Part shown: positions 1 through 9,212 of the stretch, one piece after another | Layout: every line of letters begins with the position of its first letter | Numbering within the stretch: position 1 is the first letter of the stretch | NCBI RefSeq assembly: GCF_001830325.1 | Contig: NZ_MHZG01000008.1 | Coordinates: 1 to 64,000 of the forward strand | DNA from: Polynucleobacter sp. GWA2_45_21 | GTDB taxonomy: Bacteria > Pseudomonadota > Gammaproteobacteria > Burkholderiales > Burkholderiaceae | DNA: 64,000 nt | Direction: 5' to 3' | Translations under genes and position numbers: made by a program | Notes under the pieces: model-generated | What the model saw: the letters and a program-made list of their open reading frames with translations, nothing else | Told to the model about the DNA's origin: nothing | Databases searched by the model: none

Positions 1-2
1 AG

Positions 3-296
3 ACGAAGTTCGAGGTTATGGATATCTTGAATAAATACGATATTCCTTGTGGCCCAATTTTGTCGATGAAAGAGATCGCAGAAGAGCCAGCATTACGCGC
101 TACTGGAACTGTTGTCGAAGTGGATCACCCAATTCGAGGCAAATACCTCACGGTAGGTAATCCAATCAAGATGTCTGATAGCCCAACCGATGTAACTCGT
201 TCACCATTGTTAGGTGAGCATACTGATGAGATCCTGAGTGAATTGGGTTACTCAACTGATGAGTTGATTAGTCTCCGACACGATAAGGTGATCTAA
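3..296 (+). CDS. CaiB/BaiF family CoA-transferase, C-terminal fragment (5' end outside the window)
   Basis: Frame is open from the window start; PCGPI...GNPIKMSD...LGEHTDEIL is typical of the formyl-CoA transferase family C-terminus; resembles 20264..21484. Confidence 0.85.
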   Translation, partial: TKFEVMDILNKYDIPCGPILSMKEIAEEPALRATGTVVEVDHPIRGKYLTVGNPIKMSDSPTDVTRSPLLGEHTDEILSELGYSTDELISLRHDKVI

Positions 297-314
297 TTTT
301 TTGCGAGAAATGAG

Positions 315-494
315 ATGAAATGGATTTTTAAAATTATCGAAAGCTCTAATAGTGAAAATAAAATTCGTGAGGTATATGTATATGGCGAAACTAAAGCAGA
401 GGCAATGAGAAAAGTTCGAAAAAATTATTTGCAAAGCTCAATTTATTCATACCAATTGAGTGGCGGTAATGAAATTATTGTAGGGAGTAAATAA
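315..494 (+). CDS. Small hypothetical protein, 59 aa (MKWIFKIIESSNSENKIREVYVYGETKAEAMRKVRKNYL...)
   Basis: ATG..TAA read by hand; below the ORF-track cutoff; no recognised family. Confidence 0.4.
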   Translation: MKWIFKIIESSNSENKIREVYVYGETKAEAMRKVRKNYLQSSIYSYQLSGGNEIIVGSK

Positions 495-813
495 TGCCAG
501 TCTTGTTTTTTGGCTTCACTCACGATTTCTTGTGCCCACAATTGTTATACAGTTCGCGACCACCCAATAATGGTCTTTAGCGGGTTAGGGCGGTTGCTAT
601 AGTCGAATCTGCCTCATAAACCCTTTTCTCAAGTTTTAGAACTTTCTCTACCCACCATCATACCCACCAGTTAAACCAAGATTTTAGTGAATCAGAATGG
701 GTTAGATTGGAGTAGGGTTGCTCTTAAGCCTATATAAATAAAGGGGTTGATGGGTATTGGTGGACTTGCTAGGAGGGTCTAGATTTAGATCTCGTCTCCG
801 CCAATGCTTATAT

Positions 814-843
814 AAATAAAGGGGCTCAAAAGCCCCTTTATTT
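814..843. terminator. Strong intrinsic terminator hairpin (bidirectional)
   Basis: AAATAAAGGGGCT-CAAA-AGCCCCTTTATTT: perfect 13-bp stem, 4-nt loop, A/T flanks, just after the stop of the minus-strand ORF at 866. Confidence 0.85.
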
Positions 844-865
844 ATTTCCAATCCTTCGACATTCT

Positions 866-1405
866 CTATCTTGCTGATCCATCTACCGCCATCAGATAGC
901 CCTTGATGTACTGAGGGGGAATATACAAAATAGTTTCATTACCCGTTTTTGAGTTCAAGCTAATTTGGAAACCTTTATCCAAATGCTCTTTCAGAAAAGA
1001 CTCGGTAATCGAAATCGATAACAGCTCTCTAAAGATGCAACCGCGGTCGCCACAGGCACCAGCCTCTCTACCAACGACCTTGAATGTAGTTAGAGGCTTG
1101 CCCTTGAGGGATGCGGCATCGTAATAACGCCACTGTGAGAAATAGGTCAGTTGCGCCAGTATTTCAAAGGTCTTGGTACCTTGGCTATTACGCTCACCCC
1201 GAATGCTAAACATTTGATATGTATTTGCCTCATCCATGGAGTTGATCGGAGGGCCCTGGTATGACTTGGTATTGTTTGACGGGTTTGGGGTAACGATGGT
1301 GGAGTGGTAGACATCATTCACTTCCCAGCCGCTAATCTTTTTATCGTTGTTGCTGCATGCAACGATTCCTAAGCTCATTGCCAATACAAAAATAATTCGG
1401 TACAT
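866..1405 (-). CDS. Putative lipoprotein, unknown function
   Basis: N-terminal signal with lipobox-like LGIVACS; no clear family. Confidence 0.7.
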   Translation of the reverse strand: MYRIIFVLAMSLGIVACSNNDKKISGWEVNDVYHSTIVTPNPSNNTKSYQGPPINSMDEANTYQMFSIRGERNSQGTKTFEILAQLTYFSQWRYYDAASLKGKPLTTFKVVGREAGACGDRGCIFRELLSISITESFLKEHLDKGFQISLNSKTGNETILYIPPQYIKGYLMAVDGSAR

Positions 1406-1445
1406 AGTTATCCTTTGTGATTTCTGATCCTATTGTCGCCTAATC

Positions 1446-2753
1446 CTAGGACTGCTTTTTAAAACTGTCTTCCGCAAAAGCGGCAATATTGATTAATTTT
1501 TGATCATTTAATACATCTCCGATGAGCTGCACCCCAAGAGGTAGGCCATTCTGAGATTTGGTAAAGGGCAGGGCAATGGCTGGGGTGCCTATCAAACTCC
1601 ACAAAGAGCAGAAAATAGGATTCCCGGTAAATTCCAGGCCTTTTGGTGCTTCGCCGGTAGCAGCTGGGGCCAAAATAGCATCAAAACGATTAAAGACTTC
1701 CCCAATAGATTTTCTGAGGCGCTGCTGTAGATTCTTTGCCTTAATGTAATCAGGGGCGCTATACGCATTGCCTTTCTGAACCAATTCCCTAATGTCGGCA
1801 CTAATGAGTTCGGAGTGCTGCGCAAGATGCTTCTCGTGGACTATGGCGGCTTCACACGACATGAGTACCGCGAGAGCTTCAATGCCATCCCAGTAATAGG
1901 CGGGGAGTTCAAGTACTTCAGTAGTAGCGCCTGACTGCTCCAGTGATGCGCGGGCTGCTTTCATTGCGGCGACTTGCTCATCACTTAATAAATCATCAAA
2001 TGGGGTTTTCAGTACTGCGATATGAGGCATGCGCTGATGAAGTATCTCGCCGATTGGTTTAATGACTACATCATCAATCACGCGATCATCATCCTCTATG
2101 ACGCTGGTATTTTTCAGAAGATTAAATGCATAGGCTGCATCTACGACAGATCTTGTAAAAAAGCCAACATGGTCTAAGGAGCCGGATACTGGGTGCACCC
2201 CAAGGCGCGGTACGGTACCGAAGCTGGCCTTATAGCCGACCACACCACAGTAAGTAGCCGGCCTAATGATGGAGCCGGCAGTTTGGGAGCCCAGTCCTAA
2301 TGGTGCAATACCGCTGGCTACTGCTGCAGCGGAGCCGCTAGAGGATCCGCCAGGGGTATGGGCTAGATTCCAGGGGTTACTCGTTTTGCCTGGAGTGCGC
2401 CAAGCAAATTCTGTGGTGACTGTTTTTCCTAGGATGACGCCACCGAGCTTACGCACTTGAGCAACGATTTGGGCATCTTCAGCGGGAATATGGTTTTTAT
2501 AAATAGGTGATCCATAGCTAGTGACAAAGTCTTTGGTATCGATCAAGTCTTTCACAACCACCGGAATTCCCATGAGGGGACCCGGATGAACCTCTTGAAT
2601 GAGTTTGGCTAAGGGCGCTCTAGTAGTAAAAGCGTTGATAGAGGGCTCCAGTTCATCAGCACGCGCTACACACTCTTCAAGGTAATCATTTGCAGATAGC
2701 TGCTTACTTGCGATCAAGTTGCAAGCTTCTATTAGTCCTAGGGCTGGTTTCAT
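1446..2753 (-). CDS. Amidase signature family protein (GatA-like)
   Basis: VVKDLIDTKDFVTSYGS and GGSSSGSAAAVASGIAPLGLGSQTAGSIIRPA amidase signature. Confidence 0.9.
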   Translation of the reverse strand: MKPALGLIEACNLIASKQLSANDYLEECVARADELEPSINAFTTRAPLAKLIQEVHPGPLMGIPVVVKDLIDTKDFVTSYGSPIYKNHIPAEDAQIVAQVRKLGGVILGKTVTTEFAWRTPGKTSNPWNLAHTPGGSSSGSAAAVASGIAPLGLGSQTAGSIIRPATYCGVVGYKASFGTVPRLGVHPVSGSLDHVGFFTRSVVDAAYAFNLLKNTSVIEDDDRVIDDVVIKPIGEILHQRMPHIAVLKTPFDDLLSDEQVAAMKAARASLEQSGATTEVLELPAYYWDGIEALAVLMSCEAAIVHEKHLAQHSELISADIRELVQKGNAYSAPDYIKAKNLQQRLRKSIGEVFNRFDAILAPAATGEAPKGLEFTGNPIFCSLWSLIGTPAIALPFTKSQNGLPLGVQLIGDVLNDQKLINIAAFAEDSFKKQS

Positions 2754-2918
2754 GGTGATGTCTCGTTCAATGAATTGTGATTGATTGCCACTGTATCACT
2801 AGCCCAGCAACTCTGTTTCCCCGGCTTCATTTTCCACCCCGTGTATCTAAAATCCAACAAGTTAATAAAGTTCACAACTTCACAACTTCTGTGGTATAGT
2901 ATTGATAAAGGAGGTGAA

Positions 2919-3098
2919 ATGCGAAGAGCGATACCAAAAACACATCAGGCTTTAGATTGGATAGGGAAGGGGATGACTGCGGCTCAAGCAGCTAGGAAGA
3001 TGGAGATTTCAGAATCTAGCGTCTACGCCGCCTTAAGAAAAACAAAAGCAAAAGATTTAGGTTGTTGTCCAACATGCGGTCATAAATTAAGGAAGTAA
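2919..3098 (+). CDS. Small helix-turn-helix protein with C-terminal CxxC
   Basis: AAAGGAGGTGAA SD directly upstream of ATG 2919; MTAAQAARKMEISESSVYAALRK HTH; CCPTCGHKL. Confidence 0.65.
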   Translation: MRRAIPKTHQALDWIGKGMTAAQAARKMEISESSVYAALRKTKAKDLGCCPTCGHKLRK

Positions 3099-3099
3099 G

Positions 3100-3396
3100 A
3101 TGAAAAAAACTCTATTAGCCGTTGTTTCAATCTCCGTAGCTGCATTCGCATATGCAAATACTTCATCTGACTCTTCTGAATTAGTGAGTCAGCAATGCAA
3201 AATATCTGCTGAAGCCGTTTCCACATTGAAAGAGTTGCGCTATGGAAATACATCTATTCGTAAGGATGTATCCAGCCTCATCAATGTGAATCTGCGGGTT
3301 CAAGAAAATAAGGATGCGGCCAAAATCACCTTAAACCAAATGGTGGATGATCAAGTAAGTTCAGCATCTGCTTTGGAAGCAAAGTATTGCTCTTAA
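3100..3396 (+). CDS. Hypothetical exported protein
   Basis: Signal peptide MKKTLLAVVSISVAAFAYA; immediately downstream of the HTH gene. Confidence 0.6.
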   Translation: MKKTLLAVVSISVAAFAYANTSSDSSELVSQQCKISAEAVSTLKELRYGNTSIRKDVSSLINVNLRVQENKDAAKITLNQMVDDQVSSASALEAKYCS

Positions 3397-3436
3397 TGAT
3401 TTCTGAATGGGTTGTTTCGGTCACCCATAAGGGAGT

Positions 3437-3880
3437 TTGATGACCCATTCATTTGAGTGCCCAGAGTGTGGCAACCCTAGGGGGATGCTCGGGGAATGTC
3501 GTCAATGCGGAAGCGAGGATCTTCCCATCCCGCATAGCGATACGATAGTGATGAATTTAAAGTTCGATAGCCCAAGCGCCGAAGAGGCTTTGGATCGATT
3601 AACTATTGGTCTACGCCGAGCCTCTGAGGTGGGCATTAAGGCCATGATCTTGATACATGGATACGGAGCCAGCGGCGAGGGCGGCAAGATCAAATGGGCT
3701 GTTCATAATGCCCTGGATAACAACTATTTCTCGGATCGGGTGGATGAATATCATTTTGGCGAGCAAACTGCGTTTGGCAGCGAGGCTTATCACGCGCTTT
3801 TGAGAAGAAGGCCGGGATTAAAGGCCTATCTTAAGCACTTCAAGGAAGGTAATGCAGGAATGACAGTGCTATTGCTGTAA
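3437..3880 (+). CDS. Zinc-ribbon plus Smr-like domain protein
   Basis: N-terminal CPECGNPRGMLGECRQCG; IKAMILIHGYGASGEGGKIKWAVHNAL and C-terminal GNAGMTVLLL resemble Smr/MutS2 C-domain. Confidence 0.6.
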   Translation: MMTHSFECPECGNPRGMLGECRQCGSEDLPIPHSDTIVMNLKFDSPSAEEALDRLTIGLRRASEVGIKAMILIHGYGASGEGGKIKWAVHNALDNNYFSDRVDEYHFGEQTAFGSEAYHALLRRRPGLKAYLKHFKEGNAGMTVLLL

Positions 3881-3945
3881 TCCCTGCGTGGAATTGCTTA
3901 GAATAGATCCATCATCTATACATTTGCCATCGGCTAGGAGCGGTA

Positions 3946-4281
3946 ATGACAGCTAAAAAACCAAGCGCTACACATGAAGAAGTTCAAATTAATTCCGAGA
4001 ATTTGATTGGTGACTTTAAAGCACTCATGGCTGATGCTGAAGAGCTAATTATGGCAACCGCAAGCCATGAAGATGGTCCGCTGAGTGCAATCCGTTCAAA
4101 AGCTTTGGATACCCTTAACAATGCTAAAGAAAGCCTTTCGTCTGTTGAGGGTACGGTAACTGAAAAGGCTAAAGTTGTTGCGGAGCGTGCTGATGAGTTT
4201 GTTCATCGCAATCCATGGGAGGCTGTAGGTGTTGCTGCTGGTCTCGGCCTTTTAATTGGACTCTTTTTGCGTCGTCGCTAG
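3946..4281 (+). CDS. DUF883 family (ElaB/YqjD-like) membrane-anchored protein
   Basis: C-terminal RNPWEAVGVAAGLGLLIGLFLRRR typical of YqjD/ElaB. Confidence 0.85.
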   Translation: MTAKKPSATHEEVQINSENLIGDFKALMADAEELIMATASHEDGPLSAIRSKALDTLNNAKESLSSVEGTVTEKAKVVAERADEFVHRNPWEAVGVAAGLGLLIGLFLRRR

Positions 4282-4287
4282 GCCCTC

Positions 4288-4659
4288 ATGTCACAAGAAA
4301 ATCTTTTATCTTCGCTTAAGCATCTCGTCTCTACCGGGGCATCTATTGCCCAAACCCGTTTGGAGTTAATTTCTACAGATGTTCAGATTGCACGTGCTAA
4401 GTTTCTGAGTCTGCTAGTCATGATCATCTTCACTTTGTTTTTCCTGTTTTTTGGTTTGGTGATGCTGGCCTTACTGATTGTGATTTATAGCTGGGAGGCA
4501 GATCGCATGCTCGCATTAAGCTTGCTTACGACTGGATTTTTGGCGGTAGGCGTCATTTTGGCGCTGGTAGTTTTGCGTTCGCTTAAAACGATGCCTAGGT
4601 TGTTCGAAGCAACCATTACGGAGTTGGCCAAGGATCAGCAGGAGCTTGCCAAGCGATGA
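4288..4659 (+). CDS. Phage holin family / YqjE-like membrane protein
   Basis: Two TM segments, position after YqjD-like gene. Confidence 0.75.
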   Translation: MSQENLLSSLKHLVSTGASIAQTRLELISTDVQIARAKFLSLLVMIIFTLFFLFFGLVMLALLIVIYSWEADRMLALSLLTTGFLAVGVILALVVLRSLKTMPRLFEATITELAKDQQELAKR

Positions 4660-4937
4660 GTCAAAAATTGGCAGAACTGGAAGCTAGGCAAAGAGTGCTG
4701 CAAGAGCGAGCAGCGCAAGAGCGGGTGGATTTCGCCCAACATTTCAAGCCGATTGAAAAGCCGCTATCTTGGGCTGATAAGGGTATAGATGCTTTTCATT
4801 TCCTAAAGAGTAGCCCAGTCCTTTGGACCAGCGCATTTGCCGTACTCGCTCACTATCGACCTAAGCTAGCAAGCAAAGTACTGGCTGTTGGTTGGGGTGC
4901 AATGAAATTGCTTAAGAGCGCCAAGAGTCTGATGTAA
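4656..4937 (+). CDS. YqjK-like protein
   Basis: Third gene of yqjDEK-like operon, overlaps the previous stop by 4 nt. Confidence 0.6.
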   Translation: MSQKLAELEARQRVLQERAAQERVDFAQHFKPIEKPLSWADKGIDAFHFLKSSPVLWTSAFAVLAHYRPKLASKVLAVGWGAMKLLKSAKSLM

Positions 4938-4942
4938 AGTTT

Positions 4943-5461
4943 TTAGGCAATTAATACTGCCTTATTCGAAATACCATTTGCAGTAAGAGTGTCACCCCCT
5001 TTGAGGACATCAATCTCTAAAAAGGTCAAGGCGCCAGCCACTTCAAATCCCGCCTTTTTGAGTAACTTACTAGCGGCAATCACGGTGCCTCCAGTGGCCA
5101 AAACATCGTCCACAATTAATACTCGAGAATCTGCGGGTAGGCTTGACTGTTGAAGCTCCAAGGAGTCTGATCCATATTCAAGGCCGTAGGATTCACGATG
5201 GCTCGCTAATGGCAGTTTATTGGGCTTTCTAGCCAGTGCAAATCCTTTATGGACATGATGGGCTAGGGCAGAGCCAAAAATAAAGCCACGAGACTCAATG
5301 CCCAGAATATGGCTATAGTCAAACTGCTTGGCTAGCGCCTCTAACTGCAGAACGGCCTCCTTAAAGGCGGCGGGATTTGCTAGTAGGGGTGAAATATCCC
5401 GAAATAGAATCCCAGGCTTTGGGAAGTCAGGCACTCCGGGTAGATAATCTAGTAAATTCAT
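4943..5461 (-). CDS. apt: Adenine phosphoribosyltransferase
   Basis: PGVPDFPKPGILFRDISPLL; VLIVDDVLATGGT PRPP motif. Confidence 0.95.
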   Translation of the reverse strand: MNLLDYLPGVPDFPKPGILFRDISPLLANPAAFKEAVLQLEALAKQFDYSHILGIESRGFIFGSALAHHVHKGFALARKPNKLPLASHRESYGLEYGSDSLELQQSSLPADSRVLIVDDVLATGGTVIAASKLLKKAGFEVAGALTFLEIDVLKGGDTLTANGISNKAVLIA

Positions 5462-5472
5462 TATTGGCTGAC

Positions 5473-6036
5473 ATGAAAACACAATTGCTCATTATTACCG
5501 CATTAGAGTCCGAACTCAATCGAGCTGCCTTGCCGCCAGGAGTAGGTATTGTGTATTCAGGGGTTGGCAAGATTAATGCCACCGCTGCTACCCTGCAAGC
5601 CATACATCAATTTGAGCCAAAACAAATAGTTAACTTTGGCACTGTTGGGAAGATTAATCCCTCTCTTGCTGGTTTGCTTGAGATAGGGAGGGTGATACAA
5701 CGCGACATGATGACTGTGCCACTAGCGCCCAGGGGCCAAACCCCTTTTTGCCCCAAGCCAGTCGAGTATCTTTCATTGAATGGTGATCATGTATGTGGCA
5801 CGGGTGATAGTTTTGTAACGGCCCATGACCCTTGGCTGAAAGAGCAGGGTATAGATGTTGTTGATATGGAGCTATTTGCGATTGCTAGCATTGCCTATCA
5901 ATTTAATATCCCATGGCAATCCTTTAAGTATGTGACTGATGATGCGAATTCAGACTCAGGAAATGAGTGGAAGCACAAGGTCAATCACGGTCAAGAGCTG
6001 TATTTAAGTAAGCTCCAAGATCTATTAATTGCATAA
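5473..6036 (+). CDS. MTA/SAH nucleosidase-like phosphorylase family protein
   Basis: LLIITALESEL, GVGKINA, FGTVGKI, VVDMELFAIA motifs. Confidence 0.75.
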   Translation: MKTQLLIITALESELNRAALPPGVGIVYSGVGKINATAATLQAIHQFEPKQIVNFGTVGKINPSLAGLLEIGRVIQRDMMTVPLAPRGQTPFCPKPVEYLSLNGDHVCGTGDSFVTAHDPWLKEQGIDVVDMELFAIASIAYQFNIPWQSFKYVTDDANSDSGNEWKHKVNHGQELYLSKLQDLLIA

Positions 6037-6063
6037 GAATTAAGATAATCCCAATAGTTTCTG

Positions 6064-7731
6064 ATGAATCCAAAGTTTCCTTGGCTCAAAAATTATCTCG
6101 AGGGCGTTCCTCATGAGATTGATTTGGCTGGTCATGCATCAATCGTTGATTTCTTAGAAGAGTCTTTTAGTAGCTACCCCGATCGAATTGCAATAGAGTC
6201 GATGGGTCACAAAATCAGCTACCGTCAGCTAGATATTCTGTCAAAAGATTTTGCTGCCTATTTGCAGACCTTAAGTCTAGAACCAGGATCGCGAATCGGC
6301 ATTATGTTTCCTAATGTTCCGCAATATTTACTTGCAATGTTGGGCGCATTGCGTGCTGGATTTGTGGTGGTCAACATTAATCCGCTCTATGCCGCCAGAG
6401 AACTGGAGCATCAATTGCAAGATAGCGGTGCAGCCATCTTGGTAATGTTAGAGAACTTTGCCCATGTTTATCAGGAGATTTCTAATCAAGGACTTGTAAA
6501 GAAGGTCATTGTGAGTAGCCTCGGTGAAACCTTAGGACCCAAGGGCGTCATCATTAATTTGATTGCTCGGCATGTTAAGAAACTAATTCCGCATTGGAAT
6601 TTTCCTTGCGTTAAGTTTAATCATGCCCTCAAGATAGGCGCCGGTCATGGCTTTACCAAGCCACATCTAACGCAAGACAGTATTGCATTTTTGCAATACA
6701 CCGGTGGCACCACAGGAGTTTCTAAAGGCGCTGTTTTGTTACACCGAAATATCCTAGCCAATATCATTCAGATTGAGTCTTGGCTTGAGCCTGCCTTGAA
6801 GGATCGACAGCAACAGCTCGTTTTTTTATGCGCGCTACCAATGACCCACATATTCGCTCTGACTGCCTGCGGCCTGCTTGGCATGCGCAAGGGCGCCAAA
6901 TTATTGTTAGTGGCAAATCCGCGTGACATCACTGGCTTTATTAAGTTGCTGATGAAACACCCAGACATTAATATTTTCCCGGGTGTTAATACCTTATTTC
7001 ATGCGCTGATCCACCGCCCTGAATTTAGCAAAGTGAAATTGCCCAATCTCTTAGTCACTATTGGCGGCGGTATGGCAGTTCAAAGAAAGACTGCCGAACT
7101 CTGGCAAAAAATGATGGGGGTGCCGATTGCTCAGGGTTATGGCCTATCGGAAACATCACCAGTGGTATGTGTCAATACGCCTTTCGTGAAAGAATTTACT
7201 GGATCCATCGGCATGCCAGTGCCAAGCACAGATGTGTTGATATTGGATGACGATGGAAAAGAAGTTCCTTTTGGCATGCCTGGAGAGATCTGTATCAAGG
7301 GTCCACAAGTGATGGCAGGTTATTGGAATAGGCCTGAAGAGACTGAGCAATTTATTACCCCTGAGGGTTATTTTAAGTCCGGCGATATTGGCATCATGAG
7401 CCCAGAGGGTTATGTGCAAATTGTAGATCGCAAGAAAGACATGATCGTCGTTGCTGGCTTTAAGGTATTTCCGAATGAAGTTGAAGAGGTGATTTCCTTA
7501 ATGCCAGGCGTAAGAGAGTGCGCAGTCATTGGATTCCCGCACCGCAAGCTTGGTGAGATTGTTAAGGCCTATATCGTCAAAGATAAGCCTGAACTCACCG
7601 AGGCTCAAGTCATTCAGTATTGCAAAGAGCAAATGACGAGTTATAAACGCCCTAGAAAAATTGCCTTTATTGATGAAATGCCAAAGTCCAATGTTGGCAA
7701 GATCCTACGTCGCCACTTGCGAGACTTGTAA
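6064..7731 (+). CDS. fadD: Long-chain fatty acid-CoA ligase
   Basis: AMP-binding motif YTGGTTGVSKGA; GYGLSETSPVV; GWFKSGD-like GYFKSGDIG; C-terminal KSNVGKILRR. Confidence 0.9.
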   Translation: MNPKFPWLKNYLEGVPHEIDLAGHASIVDFLEESFSSYPDRIAIESMGHKISYRQLDILSKDFAAYLQTLSLEPGSRIGIMFPNVPQYLLAMLGALRAGFVVVNINPLYAARELEHQLQDSGAAILVMLENFAHVYQEISNQGLVKKVIVSSLGETLGPKGVIINLIARHVKKLIPHWNFPCVKFNHALKIGAGHGFTKPHLTQDSIAFLQYTGGTTGVSKGAVLLHRNILANIIQIESWLEPALKDRQQQLVFLCALPMTHIFALTACGLLGMRKGAKLLLVANPRDITGFIKLLMKHPDINIFPGVNTLFHALIHRPEFSKVKLPNLLVTIGGGMAVQRKTAELWQKMMGVPIAQGYGLSETSPVVCVNTPFVKEFTGSIGMPVPSTDVLILDDDGKEVPFGMPGEICIKGPQVMAGYWNRPEETEQFITPEGYFKSGDIGIMSPEGYVQIVDRKKDMIVVAGFKVFPNEVEEVISLMPGVRECAVIGFPHRKLGEIVKAYIVKDKPELTEAQVIQYCKEQMTSYKRPRKIAFIDEMPKSNVGKILRRHLRDL

Positions 7732-7733
7732 AA

Positions 7734-8642
7734 CTACAAGCCGCCACCAAAGCGGTATTGCCAAGAAATACCATACAGGTCATAACTATTATTTGTCCTT
7801 GAGTACGCGCCAGTACTCGCTGATAGCCGGATAGAGTTATGTCTATTAACTGGATAGGACATCGTAGTACCAAAGCGCCAGTTTTCTTGGTTTCCGCTAA
7901 TCGGATTTCCATTCAAATAGGATTGCCCACCAGTGAAGTAGGTGGCATCTACAGAGATCCAGGCCGTATTCTGAAAGTAATAAATTGCATGGGTCTGAGT
8001 TGAGTAGACTGGGTTTTGAGAGAGTGAGTTACCGCCCATAAAGTCAGTGTTGCTGGTATAAAAAATACCCGCACCTGCCAACTCCAATCTCCATGGGCCA
8101 AGCGCCTTAGACACGCCTAGACCCGGCTGAATAAACCAGCGATTGGCGCCTACATTGATTAGCTGACTGTCGTTGTACTTACCCCATGGTACGGATGCCG
8201 CAAGACTCACACCCACAATAAGATCCTGCTGATAGCCCTTAAATTGATCAAGCGTTAATGCTGGAGCGCCGTAAAGATTAATTGCAGCCTTGATAAGCGG
8301 GTCAGATAGCCCTTCAGTGCTGGCATTGACTGTGCGCCCACCAATACTGCTTGATCCACTCAGTTGGCCATAAGGAAGCACTAGAGTGATTTTTCCGGAT
8401 TGACCGCCGGCGTCAAAAATATGGGTGAGACCCATCACCTCACTGGTGAGGGTGTAATTTCCGGCCTTGGCTTGTGCAACACCGGCGCTGATGAAATTAA
8501 TTCCAATGGGCGCATTGGAATAAGTGCGCGCTTCGATTTCTTGGGCGCTTACTAGATTTGGCAGCAGTGCTAACCATAATAGAAAGGCGGTAAAAAAAAT
8601 AGCAACAGAACTTCTCGTTTGGAAGCGTATTGTGTAGTTCAC
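7734..8642 (-). CDS. Outer-membrane transporter-like protein (putative MetA-pathway of phenol degradation family)
   Basis: Signal peptide, beta-barrel-like alternating pattern, C-terminal WQYRFGGGL. Confidence 0.6.
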   Translation of the reverse strand: MNYTIRFQTRSSVAIFFTAFLLWLALLPNLVSAQEIEARTYSNAPIGINFISAGVAQAKAGNYTLTSEVMGLTHIFDAGGQSGKITLVLPYGQLSGSSSIGGRTVNASTEGLSDPLIKAAINLYGAPALTLDQFKGYQQDLIVGVSLAASVPWGKYNDSQLINVGANRWFIQPGLGVSKALGPWRLELAGAGIFYTSNTDFMGGNSLSQNPVYSTQTHAIYYFQNTAWISVDATYFTGGQSYLNGNPISGNQENWRFGTTMSYPVNRHNSIRLSASTGAYSRTNNSYDLYGISWQYRFGGGL

Positions 8643-8662
8643 AAAATTTTTTGCTAAAAGAA

Positions 8663-9190
8663 TTAGGACTTCTTACCCAATAAAAGTTCATGTGTTGCTG
8701 TGCTGCCAAGTGCCAGTTTAAAGCCGGTAAAGATCAAGTATGGCCACACTATTAACCAGTAGACAATCGACATTGCCAAAACATGCAAGGGGTCAGATTG
8801 CCCAAAATCCGCTAAGGAGGTAATAAAGTCTTTGCCATGAATGACGCCATCAACTCCTGCTTCAAGATAGTTCAATGCGATGACAACCAAAATATAAAAG
8901 AGTGATTCAAGAAACAGAGAGTTGACGATGCCACTCCTTTGATTAATTTTGATGGGGTATAGCACTTGTGCGATCAGCATAAACTTGGCGCATAAAGCGG
9001 CTTTAATGATCGCAAAGCCAAAAAGGGTGAAAGAAAGTGACTGAGTATGCAGTGTGGTTACAGATAAAAGCGTTAAAGCACAAAACCAAATGGAAAAGTA
9101 AACCGTCAGCTGGAATGCTTTGATGAACTCCTCCTTCACCTTTTCTTTAAGCGTATGCGTAGGGGCTGAATTAGGAGAAGCTGCGTTCAT
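8663..9190 (-). CDS. Hypothetical integral membrane protein
   Basis: Several predicted TM segments by eye. Confidence 0.6.
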   Translation of the reverse strand: MNAASPNSAPTHTLKEKVKEEFIKAFQLTVYFSIWFCALTLLSVTTLHTQSLSFTLFGFAIIKAALCAKFMLIAQVLYPIKINQRSGIVNSLFLESLFYILVVIALNYLEAGVDGVIHGKDFITSLADFGQSDPLHVLAMSIVYWLIVWPYLIFTGFKLALGSTATHELLLGKKS

Positions 9191-9212
9191 GAAAACTTTC
9201 TAAAAAATTGGA

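Noticed and set aside
495-720. Possible integrase remnant (repeated CCCACCATCATACCCACC)
   Set aside because: Only short peptides on either strand; no recombinase motif could be read
1558-1749. Plus-strand ORFs opposite the amidase gene
   Set aside because: Antisense to conserved amidase coding sequence
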